Assembly (NCBI GenBank): GCA_964503145.1
Contig: CAZCYV010000001.1
Location: 496,001-560,000 of the forward strand
DNA from: RBG-16-57-11 sp964503145
GTDB taxonomy: Bacteria; Chloroflexota; Anaerolineae; Anaerolineales; UBA4823
Reading direction: 5' to 3'
DNA: 64,000 nucleotides
Under the pieces are notes generated by a model. It saw nothing but the letters and a program-made list of their open reading frames with translations. It had not been told where the DNA came from and did no database searches. This document shows, one piece after another, positions 1 to 6,908 of this stretch; the first letter of the stretch is position 1; every line of letters begins with the position of its first letter. Both the position numbers and the translations under genes were made by a program.

Positions 1-188
1 TAATACGCCCCGGGGCGATAGGTCTGGCTCTTCAGCTCCTCCTGCAGTTCGAACAGGTTGGCCTCCAGGTTGTATTCGAAGCTCGCCACAGCCGAGGTGC
101 GGCGCTTGCCGCGCGCCGCCTGGCGGTAGGCCTGGTACAGGTTTTCGAACCCCACCAGCGCAGGGTAGAGGTTAGCATAGCTCTTCAT
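1..188 (-). CDS. DGR-type reverse transcriptase, N-terminal part (cut by window edge)
   Basis: Only the first 62 codons are present; the gene runs off the left edge. Starting at the ATG at 188 the protein reads through NLYQAYRQAARGKR, then EYNLEANLFELQEEL, then SQTYRPGAY. This is the usual opening of DGR and related bacterial reverse transcriptases, before the catalytic palm, which lies outside the window. The start follows the NACHT-FGE stop (234) by 45 bases. Known role of the family: copies the template-repeat RNA with errors at adenines and feeds the cDNA into the variable repeat of the target gene. Family assignment rests on the N-terminal pattern plus the template/variable repeat pair beside it. 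A group II intron or retron reverse transcriptase is the alternative, but neither explains the adenine-only repeat differences. The catalytic YxDD box cannot be seen here. Confidence 0.8.
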   Translation of the reverse strand, partial: MKSYANLYPALVGFENLYQAYRQAARGKRRTSAVASFEYNLEANLFELQEELKSQTYRPGAY

Positions 189-206
189 CTTTGCGACTCG
201 CCTTCC

Positions 207-225
207 ATGCTGCGGCGTCCAGCAT
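207..225 (-). other. Small hairpin between target gene stop and reverse transcriptase
   Basis: A 6-bp inverted repeat (ATGCTG / CAGCAT) with a 7-base loop sits 30 bases past the end of the variable repeat, after the NACHT-FGE stop. In some DGRs a short hairpin or cruciform just downstream of the variable repeat helps retrohoming. This stem is shorter and more distant than the well-studied phage example, so the role is only a possibility. Confidence 0.3.
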
Positions 226-233
226 CCAGAAGC

Positions 234-3200
234 TCAGGATTCAGCATCCGCCAGGGAAGCCACCACCCGAAACCCGATGAAGCCGTTGTAGTCGTCAGGG
301 ATGAGCCTGTAACGGTAGCCGCACCGGGCGGCGGTCTGGGCGTTATACCACGAACCGCCGCGCACTATCCGGAAATCCAGGCTGTCCAGGTCTTCGCGGC
401 CGTCGGCCGGATCGTAGGGATAGCCGAATTTCGGCTGATCCGGGTCGTCCCCCCAGCGGCTGCGCGTCCACTCCCAGACGTTGCCAATCAGGTCATGCAC
501 GCCGTAAACGCCGGCCCCGCCGGGGAAGACGCCCACCGCGCTGGTCGTGTTCAGGCCGGTCTCGTCCGTGTTGGCGCGCTCTGCGTCGGGTTCGTCGCCC
601 CACGGGTAAACTGGCGCCGCGGGGAGCGGGCCGCGGGCAGCCTTCTCCCACTCGGCCTCGCTGGGCAGGCCCAGGCGCAGCGCCCCTGCCGCCATGCGAC
701 GAAAGAAGCCGCGCTGCTCGTCGCTCAAGTCCTCCCGTGCAGACTGCTGAACGCTAATCGCTAAAAGCTGCTCTTCCAGCCAGCGGCAGTAGGCCAGCGC
801 CTCGTACCACGAGACGCCCACCACCGGGCGGTTGGCCGCGCCTAACTCCGGATCGCCCCACCAGAAGGGGCGGTCCCGGCGCTCCGCCGGCCGCATTGCC
901 AGCCAGTCTCTGTAGCGCTGGCGCAGGTCGTCATCCCGGATGCGCTCCACCAGCTCGGAATCCTTCCCCTGCCGCCAGTCCCAGCCGTGGTCCGTCCAGT
1001 AGCGCCTGTCATCGTAGCCGCCGCCTTCGACAAACGGGCGGTACTGAGCGTTGGTCACCAGGTAACGGCTGAGGTAAAAATCGGGCAGCGCCAGGGTGTG
1101 CTGCGGGCGCTCGTCAGGATAGGCGCCTTCCATCTCGTCCGGGCTGCCCATGCGGAACGGCCCGGCGGGGATGGGCACCCAGTCCAGGCGGGGGATCTCC
1201 TTCGCCCTCAACCCCTCTCCCTGTGGGGGAGACGAGATGAATTCGCACACGCCCGGCCGCGGGTCGCCCAGGCGGCCGAGCAGCTCGCCGGCGTCGACGC
1301 GCAGACGGAACGGCAAATCATGTACTTCGACCAGTTTCTCCAGCCAGTGAACCACGCGCTTGTGGATCGCTGCGTAATGGCTGCGTTCGACGCCGCGCTC
1401 TTCCAGGCGCAGCTCATCTAAAGCCCGGCCAACCAAGAGTGCCATGCGCCAGTGGTTGCCCTGAACTGGCTGTGCTTCTTCGTAGCTATCCGGCAGCAAC
1501 ACGCCCAGGGCAGCGATCGCCGGACCTTCTTTGCCCTGGCGGGCCTTGCCAATACCTAATAGACAGACTTCCCGCCACCAGTCCATATCCTGCCAGGCCA
1601 GTTCGCGCAGCTTGAAGGCAAAATTTGGATCCGAGGCCAGATGACACGCCGCCAGATATTCCTGGAAGGAACGATGCGGGAAGGCGTACATCCCTTCGCC
1701 GCGGGCGATCAGCAGGCCGGCGCGCGTCTCCAGATATTCCAGCAGCGGGCGCGGGTTAACGTCATCGGGGGTGATTTCCGCAAACGCAGCGATCACCTCG
1801 CTGGAGGGGATATCGGCTGGCGCGTTCTCTTCTTGATCCTCCCTGGGAAGCTCACGCTGTCGCTGATGTGTGCGGAAGGCCAGCTTTTCCAGGGCAGCGC
1901 GGATGCGGTCTTCGCCGACCCGCAACACTCGCCCCAGCCCCTGTTCGAATCTCGCCAATTCAGCTTCGCCGCCTGCCAGTCGGCCGCGCTCCCAGCGCGT
2001 CAGCAGCAGCTTGACCGACTCCTCGTACAGATCGGCGCGATCTTCGGGGAGCTTGCCGCCGCTGGTGTGCAGGGCCGCCATCAGCGTGAGCAGCAGCGGG
2101 CGCGACGCCAGATCGGCCAGGTAAGGACGCTCCTGGATAGCGGCGGAAAGCTGGCCGGCGCGCCGTTCGGCGTCCTGAAGGTCCAGACCCACCGTGGGGC
2201 GCACCGCCTGATACCAGCGCCCAACAAAACTCTCTACCTGCTTGGGTGTAAAAGGCGCCAACTGCGCCACCTGGAAACCCGGGAGCTGCCAGGCCGGATC
2301 TTGATAGGCGTATGGGCGGGCGGTCAGCAGAATGCGCGAATCGGGCGATAGTCCATCTGTCAGGCGCCGGATGGCGTCCACCAGGCAGCGGCGACGGCGG
2401 CCCGATTCGGGCACTTCATCCAGGCCATCCAGCAGAATGACGCCCCCCGGCGATTGGCACAGGCGCGCCTGTAGATATGGCATCAGAACTTCTGCGCCCG
2501 ACTCTCCCAGGTAGCCGGTTAAGTTCTGATACAAAGCATCCCACAACATGCTGGCCTGCCCCTGCGCGGCGTCCAACGGCAGACAACGCTCTGCATAGCG
2601 CAATAAAAGGCGCACGACCACCCGGCCGGCAAGGGTTTCTGGCAGCGAGGTATAGTTCTTCTCGAGGTGGGCGGCGGCCAGTCGGTAAGCCAGGTAATTG
2701 ACAAAGGTGGTTTTGCCCGAGCCGGGATCGCCGAGCAGCACCAGGCGCGGCGTCTCCGGGTCGATCATCGCCTCCAGAAGCGGCCGCCGTGCATCCTGCT
2801 CGCCGCGCTCCAGACGCAACCCTATCCGCCCTATCATCTCCTCATCTTTGGGAGGCGTGACCAATACATCCAGATCAGTATATACGTCTTTTAGCGATAC
2901 TTCGCCCTGCTGGCCTGGCTGGGCAAAAACCGGTCGTACCACCCCCAGGGGTAGCCTGCTGCATTCGTTGGCCAGGGAGCGATAGTAATACGGAAGTAGC
3001 GCCTCCGGCTGGTCCCCTGGCAACGTCACGGTGACCCCATCGCCGGTGGTTATGACCAGATTGCCGCCGCTCATCTGGATATTCCCTACTGCAATCCCCT
3101 TTTGCAGCGTTTGAATCTGTTGTTCCACCTCTACCTGTTGGGTCCGCAGAAGCGCGAGCAACTGTGGGTTATCCAGCCCGCTGGTTTGTAGATCGTTGAT

Positions 3201-3269
3201 CGAGCGGCGAACAGCATCCAGTTGGCGTTGAAGGTCAGCCAGGCGTTGATCGAGGGTTTCATCGCTCAT
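234..3269 (-). CDS. NACHT NTPase with C-terminal FGE/C-type-lectin-fold domain; DGR target protein
   Basis: 1011 aa from the ATG at 3269; an upstream in-frame ATG at 3320 would add 17 residues of poor character. Residues 1-60 are a charged coiled coil, followed by a Gly/Val-rich beta stretch. The NACHT domain has a P-loop GDPGSGKTTF near 180-189 and Walker B ILLDGLDE near 275-283. A helical region runs to about 690. The FGE-sulfatase fold starts near 697 (PAGPFRMGS) and shows typical GNVWEWT and RGGSW motifs. Residues 980-1005 are encoded by the variable repeat and end in GFRVVAS. Known for the family: STAND/NACHT proteins act as signal-triggered switches, and DGR-diversified FGE domains form ligand-binding surfaces. 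Inference: a conflict or sensing protein whose ligand-binding tip is rewritten by the neighbouring retroelement. The reverse transcriptase gene follows at once; the template repeat lies 214 bases upstream of the start. No N-terminal effector domain is recognised with confidence. Confidence 0.9.
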   Translation of the reverse strand: MSDETLDQRLADLQRQLDAVRRSINDLQTSGLDNPQLLALLRTQQVEVEQQIQTLQKGIAVGNIQMSGGNLVITTGDGVTVTLPGDQPEALLPYYYRSLANECSRLPLGVVRPVFAQPGQQGEVSLKDVYTDLDVLVTPPKDEEMIGRIGLRLERGEQDARRPLLEAMIDPETPRLVLLGDPGSGKTTFVNYLAYRLAAAHLEKNYTSLPETLAGRVVVRLLLRYAERCLPLDAAQGQASMLWDALYQNLTGYLGESGAEVLMPYLQARLCQSPGGVILLDGLDEVPESGRRRRCLVDAIRRLTDGLSPDSRILLTARPYAYQDPAWQLPGFQVAQLAPFTPKQVESFVGRWYQAVRPTVGLDLQDAERRAGQLSAAIQERPYLADLASRPLLLTLMAALHTSGGKLPEDRADLYEESVKLLLTRWERGRLAGGEAELARFEQGLGRVLRVGEDRIRAALEKLAFRTHQRQRELPREDQEENAPADIPSSEVIAAFAEITPDDVNPRPLLEYLETRAGLLIARGEGMYAFPHRSFQEYLAACHLASDPNFAFKLRELAWQDMDWWREVCLLGIGKARQGKEGPAIAALGVLLPDSYEEAQPVQGNHWRMALLVGRALDELRLEERGVERSHYAAIHKRVVHWLEKLVEVHDLPFRLRVDAGELLGRLGDPRPGVCEFISSPPQGEGLRAKEIPRLDWVPIPAGPFRMGSPDEMEGAYPDERPQHTLALPDFYLSRYLVTNAQYRPFVEGGGYDDRRYWTDHGWDWRQGKDSELVERIRDDDLRQRYRDWLAMRPAERRDRPFWWGDPELGAANRPVVGVSWYEALAYCRWLEEQLLAISVQQSAREDLSDEQRGFFRRMAAGALRLGLPSEAEWEKAARGPLPAAPVYPWGDEPDAERANTDETGLNTTSAVGVFPGGAGVYGVHDLIGNVWEWTRSRWGDDPDQPKFGYPYDPADGREDLDSLDFRIVRGGSWYNAQTAARCGYRYRLIPDDYNGFIGFRVVASLADAES
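255..332 (-). repeat. DGR variable repeat (VR) at 3' end of the NACHT-FGE gene
   Basis: 78 bp encoding residues 980-1005. Compared with the copy at 3483-3560 there are seven differences and no gaps. In the gene's sense strand all seven fall on A of the other copy: three AAC codons and one GAC are altered at A positions to TAC, GAC, GGC, plus two AAC codons changed at both A's to CTC and TTC, accounting for five codons. The 61 non-A positions are unchanged. The last 21 bases (GFRVVAS codons), which contain no A, are identical and would include the site where mutagenic homing starts. Confidence 0.93.
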
Positions 3270-3323
3270 TTCGCACCATCCCTGCTTTCCGGTCCGAACA
3301 GACTCGCTATCCCATTCCAATCT

Positions 3324-3362
3324 GCCCCTGCGCCGCGCCCGTCCTCGGCAGGGCGCAGGGGC
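3324..3362 (-). other. Strong GC hairpin between template repeat and NACHT-FGE start
   Basis: An 11-bp perfect inverted repeat (GCCCCTGCGCC and its complement) with a 17-base interval lies downstream of the template repeat and 55 bases before the NACHT-FGE start. No T-run follows, so it is not a classical terminator. It could bound or stabilise the template RNA, or attenuate the downstream gene. Function is not shown by sequence. Confidence 0.45.
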
Positions 3363-3482
3363 GGCTCGATATTTGGCCGGCCGCCAGCGGCGGACGCGAC
3401 CCGGATCGGGCTGGGCTGGCTATTTTGCGCTCCGGCCGGCCTCCATGAAGGCCAGGCTTTACCGGCGTCCGAAATCAGCTAT

Positions 3483-3560
3483 GGAAGCCACCACCCGAAA
3501 CCCGATGTTGTCGTTGTAGTTGTCAGGGATGTTCCTGTTACGGTAGCCGCACCGGGCGGC
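3483..3560 (-). repeat. DGR template repeat (TR)
   Basis: 78-bp counterpart of the variable repeat, outside any credible gene. Read in the frame of the target it would encode R-N-R-N-I-P-D-N-Y-N-D-N-I before GFRVVAS: Asn AAC codons sit where the variable repeat has Tyr, Leu, Asp and Phe. AAC enrichment is the hallmark of template repeats, because A-to-N change at the first two positions gives many residues but never a stop. There are 17 sense-strand A's; 7 are altered in the variable repeat. Similarity stops sharply at 3561. The order template-target-reverse transcriptase is less usual than having the template beside the reverse transcriptase. Confidence 0.9.
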
Positions 3561-3580
3561 AGCAGCCCGACCACCATACG

Positions 3581-3608
3581 ATTATAATCTCGAATGACCA
3601 ACCGCCAA
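3581..3608 (-). promoter_or_regulatory. Candidate promoter for template RNA
   Basis: A perfect TATAAT (3586-3581) with TTGGCG 16 bases upstream (3608-3603). Transcription would start about 12-15 bases before the template repeat. The -35 element is formed by the neighbouring heptamer repeat. The -10 lies in the palindrome ATTATAAT, so the other strand is also possible. Confidence 0.4.
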
Positions 3609-3674
3609 CTGCCAACCGCCAACTGCCAACTGCCAACCGCCAACTGCCAACCGCTACCCGCCAACCACCATCCG
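3598..3674. repeat. Heptamer tandem repeat array (CCAACTG/CCAACCG)
   Basis: Eleven 7-bp units, the first eight being exact CCAACCG or CCAACTG and the last three degenerate. The array ends inside the 3' end of azlD, whose stop codon and final Val-Gly-Gly codons are made from repeat units. It resembles the short tandemly repeated repetitive sequences known from filamentous cyanobacteria. It has no spacers and is not CRISPR. Confidence 0.9.
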
Positions 3675-3974
3675 AACAGCCCAAAAGATAATCATCCCCG
3701 CTACGATGGTCAGCAGCACACTGCGCGTGCGCCAGGCCACCAGCGCCGCAGCGCCCCCCGCCAGCAGGTGGGGGTTGGCCGGGGAGAGCTGCAGCCGCCC
3801 GTCGGGCAGCAGCAGCTCCGGCAGGATGATCGCCGTCAGCACCGCCGGGGGGATGTAATGCAGGGCGCGGCGCAGCAGCAATGGGATTTGGCGCCGACCG
3901 ATCAACAGGATGAAGCTGGCGCGGATGGCGAAGGTCGCCAGGCCACCCAGGATCAGCACCGGCCACAGGTTCAT
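3654..3974 (-). CDS. azlD: AzlD-family branched-chain amino acid exporter subunit
   Basis: 106 aa small membrane protein with three to four hydrophobic segments and the family's LLRRALHYIPPAVLTA stretch near residues 31-46. The ATG at 3974 is preferred because GGAGGGCGGCGAG precedes it; an upstream ATG at 4016 adds unrelated residues. AzlD works with AzlC, encoded 49 bases upstream, as a two-subunit efflux system for branched-chain amino acids or their analogues (known for Bacillus AzlCD and Corynebacterium BrnFE). The C-terminus is encoded by the heptamer repeat array, so the last few residues are probably of recent origin. Confidence 0.85.
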   Translation of the reverse strand: MNLWPVLILGGLATFAIRASFILLIGRRQIPLLLRRALHYIPPAVLTAIILPELLLPDGRLQLSPANPHLLAGGAAALVAWRTRSVLLTIVAGMIIFWAVRMVVGG

Positions 3975-4023
3975 CTCGCCGCCCTCCCCGGCACGCTGAG
4001 CGTAGTCGAAGCGCACCCGCAGG

Positions 4024-4740
4024 TCATAGCGCCCTCTCCCGGCGCTCCAGCGCCAGCCCGGCCAGCACCCCGACCAGCGCGGCGACGATCAGCCCCAGCT
4101 TGTAGGGCAGGCCGAAGGCCAGCAACGCCGTGACCCCGGCGCTCAGCGCCGCGCCGACCGTCGCCCGGCCCTTCAAATTGGGCACCACCAGGGCGATGAA
4201 GGTGAGCGGCAGGGTGAACTCCAGCCCCCAGGAGGCCGGCACCGCCGCCCCCAGGAAGATGCCCAGGGCGGTGCTGAGCTGCCAGCAACTCCACAGTGCC
4301 AGCCCGGCGCCCAGGTAGAACCAGTGGCGCTGATCCGCCGCCCGCGGCTGCTCGGCCGCCTGGTCATCCGTCCGCTCGTAATTCAGGATGGTCACCACAT
4401 AGGCCTCGTCGGTGAGCAGATAGCTGAGCAGCAGCTTCCACGCCGGGCGCAGGCGCTGCACATAGGGCGCCACCGAGGCGCTGTACAGCGCGTGGCGCAG
4501 GTTGATCACCCCCACGGTCAGGACCATCACCAGCGCCGGCGCGCCGATGTGTACCAGTTGGGTCAACACGATCTGCGCCGAACCGGCGAAGACCACCGCC
4601 GACATCGCCTGGGCCTGGGCGGGCGGGATGCCCGCCTGCAGCGCCAGCACGCCGTAGATCATCCCAAAGGGCGCCACGCCGATCAAGATCGGCAGTTCGG
4701 CCCGAACGCCGGAACGGAATTCAGCCAAACGTGAGGACAT
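4024..4740 (-). CDS. azlC: AzlC-family branched-chain amino acid exporter subunit
   Basis: 238 aa from the ATG at 4740, which gives the family's usual length; in-frame codons back to 4830 look non-coding. The N-terminal LPILIGVAPFGMIYGVLA and SAVVFAGSAQIVLTQL segments and the later LRHALYSAS motif are typical of AzlC. Several transmembrane helices are evident. It is the large subunit of the AzlCD exporter in the inner membrane, with azlD directly downstream. It is divergent from the peptide transporter genes at 4866. The region between the two (4741-4865) contains A+T-rich -10-like sequences for both directions but no clear -35. Confidence 0.88.
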   Translation of the reverse strand: MSSRLAEFRSGVRAELPILIGVAPFGMIYGVLALQAGIPPAQAQAMSAVVFAGSAQIVLTQLVHIGAPALVMVLTVGVINLRHALYSASVAPYVQRLRPAWKLLLSYLLTDEAYVVTILNYERTDDQAAEQPRAADQRHWFYLGAGLALWSCWQLSTALGIFLGAAVPASWGLEFTLPLTFIALVVPNLKGRATVGAALSAGVTALLAFGLPYKLGLIVAALVGVLAGLALERRERAL

Positions 4741-4865
4741 GACGGATGGATGGTTTATAATAGCCAGGTTGAGCAGCGACCAAAGGCTTTGCGGCTGGCG
4801 TCCTTCGACGGCGCTCAGGGCGCCGGCCAAAGTATCCTGCTATTATACATGAGAAGGAGAAATCC

Positions 4866-6599
4866 ATGACTCGTCTATCCCGCCTGATCCTGGCCCTGAT
4901 GCTCCTCGTCGCGCTGGCCGCCTGCCGCGGCGCAGAAAAGACCCCGCAGCCCGGCGAGACCGCTGCGCCAGTCGTCCCCACCCAGCCCCCAACGCCGCCC
5001 GAGCAGCCCACCGCCGTCGCACCAGAGCCGGCCGCGCCCGGCGAGCCGAAGGTGGCGGTCATCGCCTACGTGCAGGATTTCGACACGCTGAACCCGCTCT
5101 ACGCTCAGGCGCTCTCGTCTATCTACACGCAGTCCATCTGGAGCTGCCGGGCATGGAATTTCGACGTCCAGAACAACCCCCTGCCGGTGCTGGTGGAAGA
5201 GCTGCCCTCGCTGCAGAATGGCGGCATCTCTGCCGACGGCCGGGTGATCACCCTCAAGCTGCGCGACGACATCGCCTGGTCGGACGGCCAGCCGATCACC
5301 GCCCAGGACTTCGTCTTCACCTACCAGATGATCGTCGATCCCAACAACGGGGTGACGGCGGTCGCGCCGTACGACCTGGTGGAAAGCGTCATCGCGCCGG
5401 ATGAGCGCACCGTGGTGGTCACTTTCGAGCAGCCCTACGCCGCCTGGCTCAGCGCCCTGTGGCGGGTGGTTCTGCCGGCGCATGTGCTGCAGCCGGTGTT
5501 CCAGGCGCAGGGCGGGTTGCAGAACGCGGCGTGGAACACCGCTCCCACGGTCGGCTGCGGGCCGTTCGTCTTTCAGAGCTGGGAGCGCGGCCAATCGGCG
5601 GTCTTCAGCGCCAACCCCAACTACTGGCTGGGACGCCCCAAGCTGGACGAGATCCGGGTGCGCTTCGTCGCCGACGACGCGGCCAAGGTGGCTGCGCTGA
5701 AGAGCGGCGAAGCCGACCTGTCGGTTTTCTTGATCAATTCGGCGCTGTACATGCCCGAATTGCAGAGCGCGGGCATGCAAATCCTGTCGGTCAACTCCGG
5801 CTACAACGAAGGCTGGTTCTTCTTCCAGGATCCAACCAACGGCCACCCGGCTTTGCAGGACGTGCGCGTGCGCCAGGCGATCGCCATGGCGCTAGACCGT
5901 CCGGGGATGATCCGCGACCTGCTGGGCGGGCTTTCCCAGCCGGCCGCGAGCTACTGGGATAACACCCCTTACGTGGATCCCAGCGTGCAGCCCTGGGCTT
6001 ACGACCCGGCCAAAGCGCGGCAACTGCTCGACGAGGCCGGCTGGGTGGACAGCAACGGCAACGGCGTGCGAGATAAGGACGGCGTGGAACTGACGCTGAC
6101 CTACGGCACGACCACCAACGAACTGCGCCAGGCGGTGCAGCGCAGCGCCCAGGCGCAACTCGCCGAGATCGGGGTCAAAGTCGAAATCTCGAACTACGAC
6201 TCGGGCACCTTCTTCCAGGGCTACAACGAAGGCGGCCCCGCCGCCACCGGCCAGCTCGACATCTTCCAGTACGCCCCGCGCACCAAGAATTATCCCGATC
6301 CCGGCACCAACGATTTCTTGTGCTCCGAAATCCCCAGCGTCAACGAAATCGGCGAGAACTGGTCGTGGCTGTGCGACCAGGAACTGGACCAACTGCTCCA
6401 GCAGCAGGCGGCGCAGATCGACTTTCAGGCGCGCCAGCAGACGCTGCAGCAGATCAGCAAGCTGGTCTTCGAACGGGCGTATTTCGTCGGCCTGTGGAAC
6501 GACCCGGATCGCTGGGTGGCCGCGCCGCGCCTGCTCAATGTGAGCATCTCGGGGATCACCCCCTTCTACAATATCTACGAATGGGATATCGCCCGCTAG
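4866..6599 (+). CDS. ABC transporter solute-binding lipoprotein, SBP_bac_5 (peptide/nickel) family
   Basis: 577 aa, start fixed by GAGAAGGAG seven bases upstream. A lipoprotein signal with lipobox LAAC (Cys20) is followed by a Pro/Glu-rich tether of about 40 residues, then the DppA/OppA-type fold: LKLRDDIAWSDGQPIT near 125-140 and VGCGPFVF near 230. It binds oligopeptides, sugars or other solutes outside the membrane and delivers them to the permeases at 8754 and 9815. A second, clearly related lipoprotein follows at 6909, so the operon has two receptors for one channel. A strong hairpin (6622-6655) after the stop may raise its expression relative to later genes. The ligand cannot be told from sequence. 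Confidence 0.9.
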   Translation: MTRLSRLILALMLLVALAACRGAEKTPQPGETAAPVVPTQPPTPPEQPTAVAPEPAAPGEPKVAVIAYVQDFDTLNPLYAQALSSIYTQSIWSCRAWNFDVQNNPLPVLVEELPSLQNGGISADGRVITLKLRDDIAWSDGQPITAQDFVFTYQMIVDPNNGVTAVAPYDLVESVIAPDERTVVVTFEQPYAAWLSALWRVVLPAHVLQPVFQAQGGLQNAAWNTAPTVGCGPFVFQSWERGQSAVFSANPNYWLGRPKLDEIRVRFVADDAAKVAALKSGEADLSVFLINSALYMPELQSAGMQILSVNSGYNEGWFFFQDPTNGHPALQDVRVRQAIAMALDRPGMIRDLLGGLSQPAASYWDNTPYVDPSVQPWAYDPAKARQLLDEAGWVDSNGNGVRDKDGVELTLTYGTTTNELRQAVQRSAQAQLAEIGVKVEISNYDSGTFFQGYNEGGPAATGQLDIFQYAPRTKNYPDPGTNDFLCSEIPSVNEIGENWSWLCDQELDQLLQQQAAQIDFQARQQTLQQISKLVFERAYFVGLWNDPDRWVAAPRLLNVSISGITPFYNIYEWDIAR

Positions 6600-6908
6600 G
6601 GCGACCTGCGTTCGACTCACCCTGGCTGGCGCTGGCGACAATCAGCGCCAGCCAGAAAAGCTCAAATTATCCGTCGCTTTCAGCAAAATTCGATATATAA
6701 TAAAACCATCCTGCCGGCCTGTGGCGTATGATTGATAGCTACAGAATTTACCCGGCAAACAGGAGGTGACACGGCAGCGACGCACACGAAGGTCGCCACA
6801 ACAAATGGCTGCTGGATGGATGGATTCGGCCGCTTGGCGAAGTTGCAGCAGCCCCGATGAGCAAGTGTATCCGCCCATAAAAGCTCAAGACCTTTGGAGG
6901 AGAAACTC
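6600..6908 (+). other. Intergenic region between the two binding-protein genes
   Basis: 309 bases without a credible gene. It holds a 13-bp perfect stem hairpin (6622-6655), then an A+T-rich patch with a TATAAT (6696-6701) that may start a separate transcript for the second binding protein, and a strong Shine-Dalgarno (GGAGGAG) just before 6909. A purine-rich AGGAGGTG at about 6761 is followed by no convincing reading frame. Confidence 0.6.
6622..6655 (+). terminator. Hairpin terminator or attenuator after first binding-protein gene
   Basis: Stem CTGGCTGGCGCTG with its perfect complement and an 8-base loop, starting 22 bases after the stop. No T-run follows, so it may act mainly as an mRNA-stabilising or attenuating structure. 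Confidence 0.55.

Noticed and set aside
207..764. Long plus-strand reading frames opposite the NACHT-FGE gene, including other ones up to 2351.
   Set aside because: They mirror a gene with clear NACHT and FGE motifs, have no family resemblance and no ribosome site; the same reasoning removes the large opposite-strand frames at 4875-5846, 6912-8591 and 26554-27465.
3483..3560. Template repeat as the relic of a duplicated FGE gene.
   Set aside because: A decayed duplicate would differ at all base types; here only sense-strand A positions differ and Asn AAC codons replace varied residues, which fits a template and not decay.
3598..3674. CRISPR array.
   Set aside because: Units are 7 bp with no spacers and no cas genes are nearby.
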